A DNA stretch of 64,000 nucleotides. It comes from Hirudinaria manillensis. Lineage: Eukaryota > Annelida > Clitellata > Hirudinida > Hirudinidae. The notes under the pieces were generated by a model. The model saw only the letters and a program-made list of their open reading frames with translations. It ran no database searches and had not been told where the DNA came from. Of the stretch, positions 39,201 to 51,355 are shown piece after piece. The first letter of the stretch is position 1. The number at the start of each line of letters is the position of its first letter. The stretch spans positions 777,501 to 841,500 of the forward strand of contig CM067535.1 of NCBI GenBank assembly GCA_034509925.1. Reading direction: 5' to 3'. The translations under genes were made by a program, and so were the position numbers.

Positions 39201-42200
39201 CTTCCCGCGTTTCCGATTCCGATGGGGTCGGCTCTTCCCCCGGTTGCTCTGCACGTGGATCCCGGTCGACCGCCCGCTACGATCCAGTGGAGGTTTCACT
39301 CCGAGGCCGTCATTTCCACCCCGCCGCCCTCCGTGACGCTTCCCCCGTTGAACGTCCCCCCGCCTCCTTTGCCGTCTCGGACGGTGCCCGTGCTCGGCAG
39401 GGAAGATCCCGAAGTCGAGAAGAAAGAAGAGGAGAAGGCCAAGTTTAGAAAAGTCTTCAATGAACTCGTTTATCAGTTGAAAGAGGTGATTGGTCATCGT
39501 TTGTCATTTTTATATTTTGACAGAATCCTTTAAAGATAGATTGCCAATTGTCCATGGCATCCATGTTTATTAATTTGTTTACAGCTAATGTATCTTCCAA
39601 TCTCTTTAGGTTCTTTCTAAAGACTTAAAGAAGAAGATGATAGAAGTAATTGCTTTTAAAGAATTTGAAGATTGGTGGAACGACAAGAGCAAGGAGCACA
39701 ATGAAAAAGTGATTAACATTCTTTGTTGCACTGGTTTTTGACACTTTGAGCCCAACCTATCAAATAGTTTTTTATTATAATATATAAATAGATATTGCAT
39801 TGAAGACTTTACTATTTTAAAGAATAATTATAAATATAATATAAGAATAATTATAAATATAATATACGAATAATTATAAATATAATATACGAATAATTAT
39901 AAATATAATATAAGAATAATTATAAATATAATATACGAATAATTATAAATATAATATAAGAATAATTATAAATAAATCTTTCTCAGATGATGAACTCCAA
40001 ACATCAAATGAAGACGACGAGCTCATCCTCCGGTGCAGACCTAAGGAATGGTGAACAGAAAGTCTTATCTGCCGAGAAATCGTCCGCGGTCGCTCCTCCG
40101 GAACGGACGCAAATCATGGACACTTTGAGCGGACTGTTCGACAAGTCCGGATCGTTCGCCGGAGGTCTCCTGGGTCTTCGCAAGATGAGGCTGACCTCCA
40201 TGCCCTCGTTCAGGGTCGGTCTCATCGAACATTCGAATGAACGACTTATAACGTTTTACTCTTGGTTACAAACAAACTCTTGGTTACTCTTGAATTACAA
40301 ACATTTATTTATTTATCTATTGAAATCTATGTCGCACTCTGAAAGAGCGATTCTGACAAGCCGAAAGCCGCTTGTTTTTTCATTTTTCAACTGAAAATGA
40401 TTACTGGCAGAAAAAACCCGAGCCTCCTAAAATGGAAACCGAGAGGAACAAAAACGTCCTCGAAGATGATGAGGATGAAGACGATGACGACACAAGAAAT
40501 CAAAGACCTGCATTCAGAGGTCCAAGGACACCAGAGGGATCAGGTATGCGATGTCTTTTATTGTGTGACGCTTTTGGCAATTTGTCTGATTTTCTACAGA
40601 CTCAATTCAAAATAAGCAAGAGGTTGATGAGTAATACATAAAAATAACTGCAACTTCCAACAGCCCTTTTACAATTATTTGTACAGAAAATGAAGAGAAC
40701 CTGTCGGACTCGTTGAGCGATTCGGAGAGCGACATGGATGCTCCTCACGTCGGAAGGCAGGACGCTGGAAAGGGCTACAAACCCCCCTCTCCTCCCCCGT
40801 CGCCGATCCACGTCAGGAAGGAACCCGACAAGAAGGCGAAAGCCAAGAAGGCAGACGTCAGAAAGCCCGACAAAGCCAAGCAGAAATCTCAGAGGGTCGA
40901 GATATATTCGTCCTCTTCCTCCGATTCTGACCTCTCGCCTCGCAGAGACGGGGACGACTACGATGACGACGAGCCGAGCGACGGTTCGTCCGACATCGAC
41001 GTCATGAACCTCGTCAAAAAGGTGAAGGAACCCGTTCGCAAGTTTGCCGTTTACACGAGCGACGAGGAGGATGAAGAGAACGACGACGGACCCAAGAGGA
41101 CCTCGACCCCTCAGAAAGGCAAGGCTCCTTCCATCGGCTCGTCTCCGTCGGTTTCCGATTCGGATTCTGGTCCCGAAAAACGTGAGAAACTCTGCACAAT
41201 TCACGTCATAATTTACGTAATTACTCGATTTGGTGTTATTGAAAGTCTGTTTAGTTGTAAAATTGTGATTTTACAATTATATTCTTCCTGTTGATTTTCG
41301 TTATCATCATCATTATTATTATTATTATTACTACTGTTTGGTATGCATTTGTTTACATATGGACATTATCAACAGAAATTGATGTCTGTGCAGTGGATAA
41401 GAGTTCGAGCAAGAAATCCGGCATCGTTAAAACTTCAACGCCCAAGCCCAAGTCAACGGTCGGGAGGGCAAGGAGCAAAGTTCAAAGGGAAGAGGGCTCG
41501 AAGAGAAAGTACACGAGTAGAAAGCCCAAGAACTCCTTGCCCCAAAAGAAGCAGAGGGTGAGGAGTCGGTCGATCAGAGACGACGACGTAGACTACGTCG
41601 GCCACGTCAAGAAAATCGACGCCAAGTCGAGCGATTACACGACGCCCAAGGACGGAGATCGCTCTGCCGATCGGCTGCAAAGCTCCGGCGAGAGAAAGAG
41701 ATGCACGAGTCTCGCCTCTGCGGACGTCGGGATGCAGGAGATGAAGAAACGCTACGACGAGATTCGACCCGTCGACGGCTACCTCCACTTACTTTCGGAC
41801 GTCGCGTCGGAAGTCAAACAGGCAGAAGTCGACAAAACCTACTCGACGGCTTTCTTCGCTTCCGAGCAAAACAAGTACGCCTCCGTCGAATACTCTGCGG
41901 CCCGTCCGAACAAAGAGGTGCTCGAAACCAGGAAGATCAGAACCCATTCGCAAGGAGACGTCGCGTCTATGCTGCCGCCGACCCAGGAAGTGGAAAAGAA
42001 AATGCCTCCCGAGCTCGACGATCATCAGTACAGCTTGAAGCCGTGGGCCGAAGTTAAATCTAAAAAGGGAAGGAAACCGAAGCACAAAGCCACCGCTCCT
42101 CCGTCGAGCGGCGTCGAATTCGACGCTTCATCCGGCGACGAGACGGTCGTTCTCTCTCCTTCCGACGATGAGGCAAACATTAACACTGCGAATGTTCGCA

Positions 42201-43038
42201 ACCCGGCGTCGCACCTGACCGAGCACAGCTACGCCTGCGTCAACGTCTTCACGCCCGACGTGCACTACAGGAGCAGGTCGAGCGACTCCGAAGGCGACGA
42301 CGCCGCGGCCGACTGGCCTCGGGTTTACGTCGAGGAACCGAGCGACGGAGGAGGAAAGAAGTTCACCCTGGAGACGATTCCGCATATCGGCAAAGAAGTG
42401 GACGTCTCTTTCGAAAAGCCGGAGCAGGAGAAGAACATCAACGTAGTCGACGACGAGGAAGAAGAAGAAGAGGAGGAGGAGGAGGGCGAGTGCCGCTCCT
42501 CGTCAGACGAAGATAGGATGGTCATCGACGAGGGTCTTTCTAAAACCGCTCGGATTCGGAAGCGCAAGCGGTCGACCACGGACGTGGCGGAGGTCAGCGA
42601 AAAGAAAATGAAAGTGGAGAAGAAGTTCCAGCACTCCTCCACCAAGCACGCCTCCGGGAAACTGCCGAGAGAGTTGGTCAACCTGATCCAGTCCAACTTC
42701 TCGATCCCGGAGGCGAAGCCCGTCAAGTACGCGAAGCGCGACTTCAAAGAGGAGGCTTTCGTGCTGTACGAGTTCGTGACGAAAGGAATCGACGAGGAAG
42801 ACGCCAACTTCATAAAACTGCAGTTCGAAAAGATCCACCGACGAGAGCAGGAAAAGGTTCACGGCCACGTGGAGAGTCACTGCAAGTGGGCATTCGAGTC
42901 CAGGTGGGTTGACCACCCCGTCAAATCCGACTTTGATTCTCCGAGCTCGAAGAAAAGCAGGAAGTCGTCCAAGCACAAAGGATCTGAACCCCACAAATCT
43001 GGTTAGTAAGAACTAACCCTAACTCCTTTCAAAGCTCC

Positions 43039-43075
<37 letters not shown>

Positions 43076-44487
43076 ATTAATAGGGAATAAAAATTTTAAG
43101 GAGTAAATCCTTTTTTAAACTTTGCAGGCTCTGCCCGAACCGAGGGTTATTACAAAATACCCCACCAGGCAAAACAGTACCTTAAACACGCCCACGTCGT
43201 GCAGGAGCAGCAGTGCATCCAGGTAAATTCAGACGAATTCCCTGCTTCCAGCATATCCTCCACCAGCCTGATGACCTCTGAAACGACCTTGGACGCCATG
43301 GTAAAGAAGAGGGCCCAGCAGAACCGAGAGGCTCGCTCCGAAGGTCGAAGGTGGCAGAACCTTTTGACCTCTAACCTCGGAGAGGATGTGGCAGAACTGC
43401 TCAAATTCAATCAGCTTCAGGTTAGTCATCTGCTCGAGAATCATCATCGTTTTATGATTAACATCAATTTATTTTGTCAAATATATTTAAACTGGCATGC
43501 CACATGTAAGAGGTTCAAAACCTAGCCTGGGCCCGTTCTATATGTAAATGGTTGCCAGGGAAAGTACCTGAAACTAATGAATGCAAACATATTTACATTT
43601 CTAATTCCAAGTCCAATTAACATTCATTGACAATAGCACTTTCTTCATTTTTTTTGTTTTGTTTTGTTTTTTAACAGATACGCAAAAAGCAGTTGAGGTT
43701 TGCAAAGAGCCGCATCCACGACTGGGGTCTCTTTGCCATGGAGCCCATCGCCGAAGGGGAACTGGTGATCGAGTACGTCGGGCAGATAATCAGGCAGTCC
43801 GTGGCAGACCTCAGGGAGAAGAGGTACGAGGCCGAGGGCATCGGGTCGAGTTATCTGTTCAGAATAGATCAACATACCATCGTCGATGCCACCAGGGTTG
43901 GAAATCTGTCGCGCTTCATCAATCATTGTTGCAACGTTAGTTCTTTTTTTTTTTCTTTCGTTCAGTTTTCGATTCCTCTTTCAATATTTCATCATAAAGT
44001 TATTATAATGAATTTTTATTTATTTATTTAGAAAGCGTAATCGAATGCCTGCATTTTTTAATTTGTTAAAATAGGAATATCACTTGATTTATTCAATGGA
44101 ATTCCAATTCAGAATAGAATAGAGATCATATCTGATAAATTTCTTCATTGTGACTGGAATCATCATACAATGATGATGATGATGATGTTATTCAGAATAG
44201 AATAGATATTGTATCTGATAGATGCCTTAATTGTGACTGGAATCATCATACAATGATGATGGTGGTGGTGATGATGATGATGATGTTATCTGAATATATA
44301 TTTTTTCTTTCAGCCGAATTGCTACGCGAAGATCGTGAGCGTCGACGGAGTGAAGCGCATCGTCATCTACTCGCGTCGCGACATCGAAGTCAACGAGGAG
44401 ATCACGTACGACTACAAGTTCCCCATCGAAGACGACAAGATACCCTGCCTGTGCGGGGCCTCGGGCTGCCGAGGGACGCTGAACTGA
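36272..44487 (+). CDS. SETD1: SETD1 histone H3K4 methyltransferase (COMPASS), 14 exons, ~1852 aa
   Basis: Catalytic subunit of the SET1/COMPASS complex, which methylates histone H3 lysine 4 at promoters. Exons: 36272-36278, 36516-36661, 36787-36882, 37158-37328, 37546-37645, 37735-39485, 39610-39708, 39987-40214, 40411-40543, 40687-41181, 41394-43001, 43128-43420, 43678-43935, 44314-44487. Exon 1 is only ATGTCTG. The N-terminal region matches SETD1 ([17 protein letters not shown]) and is followed by an RRM (~aa 84-170; [24 protein letters not shown]). Next come a low-complexity Ser/Arg and Pro-rich middle, the conserved block ending [11 protein letters not shown] (exon 7), acidic stretches, a likely HCF-1 motif EHSY (~aa 1351), N-SET, the WDR5-binding Win motif GSARTEGYY (~aa 1612), then SET ([33 protein letters not shown]) and post-[16 protein letters not shown] ending the protein. 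Catalytic-domain identity to human is very high. Long opposite-strand open frames in exons 6, 10 and 11 are shadows. Confidence 0.96.
39822..39976. repeat. 23-bp tandem array abutting SETD1 exon 8
   Basis: GAATAATTATAAATATAATA units start at 39822, 39845, 39868, 39891, 39914, 39937 and 39960, exactly 23 bp apart, with an A/C alternation before the G. The array ends about 10 nt before the exon 8 acceptor at 39986. Confidence 0.93.
44107..44285. repeat. 83-bp duplication plus GATGAT tract in SETD1 intron 13
   Basis: ATTCAGAATAGAATAGA begins at 44107 and 44190, and both copies run on through TGTGACTGGAATCATCATAC into a TGATGATG tract. The second tract ends about 28 nt before the exon 14 acceptor. 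Confidence 0.85.
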
Positions 44488-46671
44488 GAACCTTCTGCGC
44501 GTATTGTTTGCTCGTTTAGATCCGCTGTCTTTGTTACTTCCGACCTCTTTTCGCGGTCTCGTTAGTCGGCGAGATTTTATTTTTCTTTTCTTTTCTTTCT
44601 CTCTTTTCGGTTGTTTCTCAAATATTTTCTTTTTTTTTTTAAATTTGATTTTAAAACGTTCGAGCATTTGTTTGATGTCCAACAACAATTTTTTTTGTAT
44701 ATAGACACATCCACGCATTCGTGTTTGTACATGTCGAATGATACGTGAATGAATGATAATTTTTAGACGATTCTTTCAAAGTATGCGTTTACGTACGACT
44801 ACACGCGCCGTTAGTAGCGACACCAGGCGAGACGTTCTCCTGTCTGTTCTCGTGCGTCGTCTTCGTTTTCTGCTGAGTTTGGCGCCTCGTTCTCGTTGGA
44901 AAGCAGACGAAGCAAACGTCATGGAGACAATCACCTTTGGAGTCGTATATCTGCGAATGACAATATTTTCTTTGAACATTTTAGGGGTACTGCTTCCGAT
45001 TTGTGAATGTCAATGTTTGCAGACTTTTACAGCCCAGTGACGGCTCGCGGTCCTCAGCTTCAATAACTGAAGATTAAATAATTATTCGTTATTATTATAT
45101 TATAATATGCGTAGTGATTCATCGAGTCGGGTGTGGTTCCTTAGGTCGTTGGTGATTTTGTATCCAATCACAGAGAGGAAGTTGTGAGATTTGCCAGAGG
45201 TCAATGAATGTCGAATGTCGGTTGCCACGTAGGGAGAGTGACAGGATAAACGCAGCTTTTAAGCTGGAGGATGTTCAAAGAGAAGTTCGGAATCGTCAGG
45301 TGAAAGTTGACGAATTAGCAATACTTTGGCGAGGTGTCATAAACCGTAAGCTGGAGTAGAAGATAGTTTTCCACTAGGAATATGTAATCAGATGGTAGCC
45401 TTAATGAAATGGTCTTTCAGTCGTAGCGAGGTTGCGTATGATTCTGGGGCGTAATTGGGAGGTGAAGTGTAGAATGCACCCTTGGGAGTAGACACTGATC
45501 CATTTCTAACCCTAATACCCACTGGTTTACTTGGCAACGCTTTTATTTTTCTTTGTTACTGTGGCTTTCTCGACTGTGGGTGGTTAGGGAACGTCTTAGT
45601 TATTTCATTGTTTCGTCGTAGAACTATGCACGCGATCAATATCTCTTGGCTTCATTATAGTCTTTGCCTGGCTAAATAGCCTAAATTATTGTTCACATGC
45701 TCTTTGTCACGGAATGTCCTAATTACCTGCCCCTGTGAAATCAGTACTGAAAATATTTTTAATGGAATTGACATGAAACGAGTCACTTAATGTCAAAGCA
45801 AGCAATTTACAGGGCTGGAGAAATTTCCTTGCGTTGACAATTGTCTGACAAACCTCGTTCCGAATGGAAGATAATATCTTGCGAGAGAGTAGAGAAAATC
45901 TTGCATTGAGGTAGAGAAAATCTTTCTTGGGATTTTACATGATTTAAAACTTTATTATTCTTATTATTATTATTAATTTATTTATTATTAAACCGCCTTT
46001 AGACCAGATGTGGCCGATCTTGTATTGCTATCCGGTCTAACGACTACTTAATTATTTTTAATTGCATATTCCGCCCATATTCAAATTTAAAGATATTCAA
46101 ATGTCAAATTCAAGAGTTTTTACTTAACAGATCAAGTACACTTGATCCAATGTCCTGAACCAAACGCATATTTTAGTCGTTCATTTAGTTGGTTCATTTA
46201 GCACCAAGGCAAATATTTGAAATGAAAATTATTATTATTAAAATCTATTTGATACTAATTTTAACAAATAACTCGATTGAAATCATTCAAAAAATAATAA
46301 TAAATAATAAATATTCGTCATAAAATCTTTATCTTAAATCGAATCGAGACAAATTCCTTTTTAGGCAATGAAATTCAATTCAATATTCTTAAGGAAAAAA
46401 GGTGTAGTTCAATTATCTATTGCAAGCTACGAATGAAAAATGAACTTGCTAAGAGCGATTCATTCAACCGCTTGAGGAACTTACTGCTTACCACTCCTAG
46501 CTTGTATAGATTAACTATTTGATCAATTATTGTTGCATAGCTGCTAGGACTTGCACACTTTTTCTGCATTGTATACTAATTTCGAGCCTGCGAGCGTATT
46601 TTTCGCGTCCATACAAATAAAATCGGAATTTCGAAGACTCGTATTAAATCTCCTATATACACGTATTACGT
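44488..46671. other. SETD1 3' UTR and intergenic region
   Basis: About 2.2 kb with no gene I can support. The first ~550 bp is pyrimidine-rich and likely SETD1 3' UTR. A 65-codon open stretch at 45482-45679 is hydrophobic but has no family match or splice context. An AATAAA lies near 46615, about 55 nt before the next ATG. It could end the SETD1 transcript or be chance. Confidence 0.5.
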
Positions 46672-49038
46672 ATGGATTCTTCGTGTGCTACTGACTCTTT
46701 GAACATAAATGCCAATAACGACACTAGAGAAATGGATTGCAAAGATTCTCATTCCAAAGACTCCAGCAGCAGAGCATCAAGTCTTTCATCAGTTTCAAGT
46801 CCTGAAACCACCCGAGAATTCCCCCGAGCCAATCAGAAGTCCTCCCACTCACGGAAAAGAAATTGGTCCCCATCAAAATGCCATGGTGCCAAAGGTTGTC
46901 AATTTGCTGAAAGGTTTTGGAACTTGTGAGGTAACCCCTTGCTCTTGTCTTTGTAGGAGGAATTAGATCGGGAGATGATAGAAAAGAATCAACAATTCGT
47001 GATTCATCACCCGATCTGAGCGACAAAAATATCCGCTCAACAACACCGAACAGCGACGAAACCGAAGGGGATCACGGTTCAACCCTTCCGCGTGGCCAGT
47101 CTCATTGTTTTAAGCGCCACGCCACTGATCTTAACCGATCTACAAACTCACACCGCAAACAAATTCGCAAACGTTCTCGTGAAAAAAGTCCAAACAGGAA
47201 AATTTTGCCTCTCCAAGATTTGAAATTTGACAAAATCCCATTCCCGAACCGTGACAGAGAAGAGAAATTTGAACAATTTCTTGAGCGTCTCGAATCGACC
47301 GAAAATGCGGCGCAAACTTCAACTTTTCACAAAACCCGACTTTCTTCCAAAGTCACAAAACCGAGACAAAACATTACTTCACTTCTCGACATTAAAACAC
47401 AAATATTTGACACCTCCCGATTAAGAACAAGCCATACTAAGAGAAACAACATTCTCAGAGCTGATCACCGCAAACCAATTTCCCCAAAATACAATCACTC
47501 CAAATTTCAATCACATCAACACAATCTTGAGGGCCAAAGATCCTACGTTGCACATGGATCCCACGAAAGAACCCGTCATTCAGAAGCGCTCGACGGAAGG
47601 ATGGACTCACTCGTGGACATGGTTACTGATTCGGTTAGTTAATGTTTCAATTTCTAAATACTTCGACCACGTTTCAGAATTGGTTTTGGCTGGGACGGGA
47701 GATAAATTTTATACGATTTTTTCAAAAAATCATTCAAATGGCGAGAGTTAGGGAAAGACCTGTTGCAACTAACCCTGAGTCTAATGGCTTCGACTAATCA
47801 CCAAACGTTCAATGTAATTTTGGTTAACATTAACAATGTTATTGCATTACCATTGATATGAATATTAATTATCCACTTCACAGTCCAGAAAGCTGCACCC
47901 ATCCTACTCGAAGTTCCAGGAAATGGTGAGGAATCTTGAGTCATTGATTTGTGACTTGGTACCCAGGAATGACGTAAGTATCCGCCCAAGGGCGACAATT
48001 TTACGACTATTATTATATTGTAGGAATGTGAAATTAATTGATTCGGGCGACATTATCACAAATTCTTGAATATGAACAAACAAAAACAGGAAACAGCATG
48101 TTCCATTAAAAAAAATTAATGCCATATTTCCGTTCGAGAGACTAAATATCAAACCCGCCTAAACAGATATGGAAACTTGTGAAAGTAAACAAGCAGCATC
48201 GATAATTTAAAAGAAAAACATAAAATGACTTGAAAGTCCCTCAACAAAAAAACTTTATTGAAGAAATTATGTTTTCATTCTGTGATATAAGGGTCTTCAT
48301 CTCTTCTCAGACTTAATAGGGCACACATCTAGCACACGACCGAAATATACAAAACAATATACAAAGCAAGAGAGCGGAACCTAAGCGCTTGTAAAAGTAT
48401 AAATTGTATTCAAGTCAATTATACAGATGTTAAGAAATTGACTAACTAGCATTTTGAAACAATTTTTTTTGTGCAATGACATTAACATACGTAATTACTC
48501 CGAGTTCGAAACTAAAATCATGCTTAAAACAACAATTTATTTAATTTGTTGTTGCTAATAATTATTTGAATTAATAACTTTTACTTTCATGAACAATTAG
48601 GGGAAGGATTTCAAGTCTCAGAAACTTTCCAAAACCTCGTTTCTCACCAAGGCAGGGATGTTTACAGAAGGTTCAGAGAGGGACGATAGAAGCCTGTCTT
48701 TCTTCGTAAGAAACCTATCGCAAATTACTAACAGAGAAGAAGGCATGATTTGGAAAATCTTGGAGAGCCTGGAAATGAGATTCCTCGAAAGACATTGGAG
48801 CCACAGAAATTGTTTGCGGTCGATGGAGTGTCCATCGAAATTTCCTCTTTTGAGACATTCCAATAATCATTTCAGAAATGAACTGCCGTTTTGCTCCAGA
48901 AGTCTTGATTCGACTAGCAAAATGTTTCCTAGAGAACGAATCCCTACTTGCGAATGCCATCGTTCACCAAATTGTAGAAAAAACTATGACCAAATACATC
49001 GCTGCGCCTCTCCTGAGCGCAAGAGACGCAAATATTGA
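46672..49038 (+). CDS. Unrecognised four-exon gene, Ser/Arg/His-rich protein, ~475 aa
   Basis: I do not recognise the family. One in-frame model uses exons 46672-46894, 46957-47633, 47884-47973 and 48601-49038, all bounded by GT-AG, with AATAAA 38 nt after the stop. Exon 2 is open for 225 codons and has the best case for coding (KFDKIPFPNRDREEKFEQF, RKRSREKSPNRK). The product is disordered-looking, rich in Ser, Arg, His, Asn and Lys, with basic NLS-like patches, a short helical stretch from exon 3 (KFQEMVRNLESLICDLV) and a tail ending SPERKRRKY. A nuclear protein is a guess from composition. The donor of exon 1 (GTTGTC) is weak, and both exon 1 and exon 4 are open in a second protein-like frame, so the terminal exons may be wrong. 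A lineage-specific gene or decayed gene are both possible. Confidence 0.45.
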
Positions 49039-49075
49039 CTTTATATCATGTTAAATAATCTCTACCTTCGATTGA

Positions 49076-49081
49076 AATAAA
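49076..49081 (+). terminator. Polyadenylation signal of the unrecognised gene
   Basis: AATAAA 38 nt after the stop at 49038 and about 23 nt after the alternative-frame stop near 49053. It supports a transcript ending here. Confidence 0.5.
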
Positions 49082-49419
49082 ATAACCCGCTCAATAACGT
49101 GCATTGAAAACATTCTAGAGTGGACAACATCAAATTTAGTTATGGATATCAATTAATTAATAATTTCGTTGAAATGGAGTGCTATGCACCGAAGTCTTTT
49201 CAAAGGCTAACAGCTGCAGTGCCTAATAATGCGATGAGAGTGCTATTCATTGTGACAGTATCTTCTCATGAGTTCTCCTGATATTTAATGTTGTTTTGAG
49301 AAGCACGTAAAGAGAACACCATTTTGTAGAGTTGTTTATCTAAATATGTGACCATTCATTTCAAGGTTATACCTTTTAACATCGGTGGGCAAAAACTTTA
49401 AATGACAGAAATGGATGAT

Positions 49420-49776
49420 TTAGCATCGCAGCAGAGATTCAAGGTTTAGATAACAAGCTTGGGCATTCCAAATGACGCAAAACCTTGTTTGGCTCGGGTG
49501 GCTTTGATCGCACGTACATGTAAAACCTCGACGTTCACGCAGACCATCGATAACAATTCGCAAAACAACGATAACGACAAATGTCATCACTGAAAAAAAC
49601 AAGTGAACTGCGTGAATAAACATGAAAATATTCTTCACGAATTTCATGTTACGCGTGTCAAAATGCCCAACCCAAAAAATAAACACCTTTTGAAAGTATC
49701 TAAATGTGGCCAGAACAAAGCAATATAAGTTAATAACTACTGAAAAGCAGGAAACCGCGCTTAAGGCGTTTCGCAT
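49420..49776 (-). CDS. Possible small two-pass membrane protein, 118 aa
   Basis: A single uninterrupted frame of 118 codons with two hydrophobic stretches (SCFSVVINLYCFVLATF near aa 8-25, and a longer one near aa 50-76, VIVVLRIVI at its end), then a Cys-containing hydrophilic tail. No family is recognised. It lies between the ends of the unrecognised gene and TMEM9, on the TMEM9 strand. It has no visible splice sites or strong promoter, so it could be chance. It is longer than most random frames in this AT-rich DNA. Confidence 0.22.
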   Translation of the reverse strand: MRNALSAVSCFSVVINLYCFVLATFRYFQKVFIFWVGHFDTRNMKFVKNIFMFIHAVHLFFSVMTFVVIVVLRIVIDGLRERRGFTCTCDQSHPSQTRFCVIWNAQACYLNLESLLRC

Positions 49777-49797
49777 ATTGCCATGGTCGAGACTAGT

Positions 49798-49879
49798 ATC
49801 AATGCACTGTTACGATATCAATGCACTGTTATGATATCAATGCACTGTTATTATATCAATGCACTGTTATGATAACAAT
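49798..49879. repeat. 19-bp tandem repeat, four copies
   Basis: AATGCACTGTTA units start at 49801, 49820, 49839 and 49858 (full unit GATATCAATGCACTGTTAT). No gene overlaps it. Confidence 0.9.
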
Positions 49880-50110
49880 GATGTTTATTATCAGAATTTC
49901 AACAAATAAATGCAGTTACTTTTGCCATTACTTTACAGAAATGCAGCAAAATTCACCAGGTAGTATTTATCAATTTCATCATTATTGGTTACCAATAGTT
50001 AGATTATTATTTCTTTTTATTGATTAGGATTAATATTATATTATATTACGATTATATTTACATAATACGAGTGCAGTTACCGTTGGTAATGTAAGGCTCG
50101 GTAAAGCTGA

Positions 50111-51355
50111 TTAATTAAGCATGGTATGTTTGACGTAAATGTGATTCCTTTGTTCGTGCACAGTATCCTTCCACTTTTCCTGCTCTCCGTGAACCTTCTT
50201 CATTTCGGTTTTCACTCTCGACAGCACCCCGGGTCGAAATCTCGAGGAAGAGTCGACTCCGGCATCCGAACGCTGAGCGCGCACGCTGCCCGTGGAGACC
50301 TGATTTGTCGAATTAAAATGTCATTTCCTTGTCGCTGAATAATTTTTTTTTTAAATTCTGAGTTAAATTATATTTTACTTGCATTTTGTCTTTTCACTCA
50401 TCAAAATTATTCAAAGATAATAATGGTAATGCATAAGAATGACGTAGCATGCCTACACAAGGGTAAAATATAAATTTATTAGACATTCTGACACCCAATT
50501 AAGTAAATATTAATTAAAGAATGAGTGAAGTAATTAATTAGGTAAGTAATGTAATAATATGTCATGATCAAGAACACAAGACTAACTGAATCGTGGTGCT
50601 GTTCGTATTGGGACCTCGGTCTTGTGCTCATGAGTGGATCCAGGCATAGGAGGAAAACCATGTACATTGCCAACATTGAGACAATGCAGACAATAAAAAT
50701 GACCACCACCTAAAACAAAGTTATAAGTTAAATATAATTTAATTATTACTCGTAATGTAACAAGCAATCAAAACCTTAATATGATGTGGGTTATTTCAGT
50801 ATTCATCAAGCAACCCCTTATTGTTATAACATTTATAATTATTATTATTATAATATTTTATAACATTTAATTACCTTTATCGTGGCAGTGTTTCGTCTTT
50901 GCCACTGGCAATCACATTTTTGACAGAAGTTGTCACTCTGCATCTCTTTAGGCAACATATTCTCACATTTGCTAAAAATTGAATGCTTTATTTTAATTGT
51001 TAAGCCTTTTATCCAATAATATAAAAAACAATAATTGTGTCGTTTAACTCGCTCTAGATGTACAAGATTCAAGAGTTACATACTAAACTCACCAATTTGA
51101 GGGTTCATGACAAGGTTCTACAAAAATCCTTCTGTAAGGTTCAGTTGAGTTAGGATGTGGTGTTTTGGTGGGGCAGACGCATTTGCATCTCACATCATCA
51201 TACTGAGCCTAAGAAATTATATAATTTCCTTATAACAGCTTTGGCCTAATTGTTCAAAAATTGAGATCGTGAAGATTCTCTTCATTAACAATTTTTTAAA
51301 AAATTACCTGAACCAGAGCTAAAGTTAAAACCAAGAAGCATGTGATTTTCTCCAT
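50111..51355 (-). CDS. TMEM9: Transmembrane protein 9 (TMEM9), 5 exons, ~190 aa
   Basis: Single-pass type I protein of late endosomes and lysosomes. The vertebrate family has been linked to v-ATPase assembly and to CLC transporter control. Exons: 51308-51355, 51093-51208, 50875-50971, 50587-50709, 50111-50299. Seen: a signal peptide (MEKITCFLVLTLALVQA), a lumenal Cys-rich domain with the family pattern DVRCKCVCP and FCQKCDC, the conserved NTATIKVVVIFIVCIVS leading into the membrane segment (~aa 87-112), MVFLLCLDPL, and a cytosolic tail with QEKWKDTVHEQR and a final HTMLN, matching the human EQRKTVFDRHKML end. Length is close to human (183). The start codon is 238 bp from that of CLYBL on the other strand. 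Confidence 0.93.

Noticed and set aside
38946..39497. Long minus-strand frames opposite SETD1 exons 6, 10 and 11
   Set aside because: Shadows of GC-rich coding exons. The plus-strand frame has clear SETD1 homology and correct splice phases.
43505..43535. tRNA-like T-arm sequence (GGTTCAAAACC)
   Set aside because: No matching acceptor, D or anticodon arms could be laid out around it.
45482..45679. Hydrophobic 65-codon frame downstream of SETD1
   Set aside because: Short, no homology recognised and no transcript signals. It lies in probable intergenic DNA.
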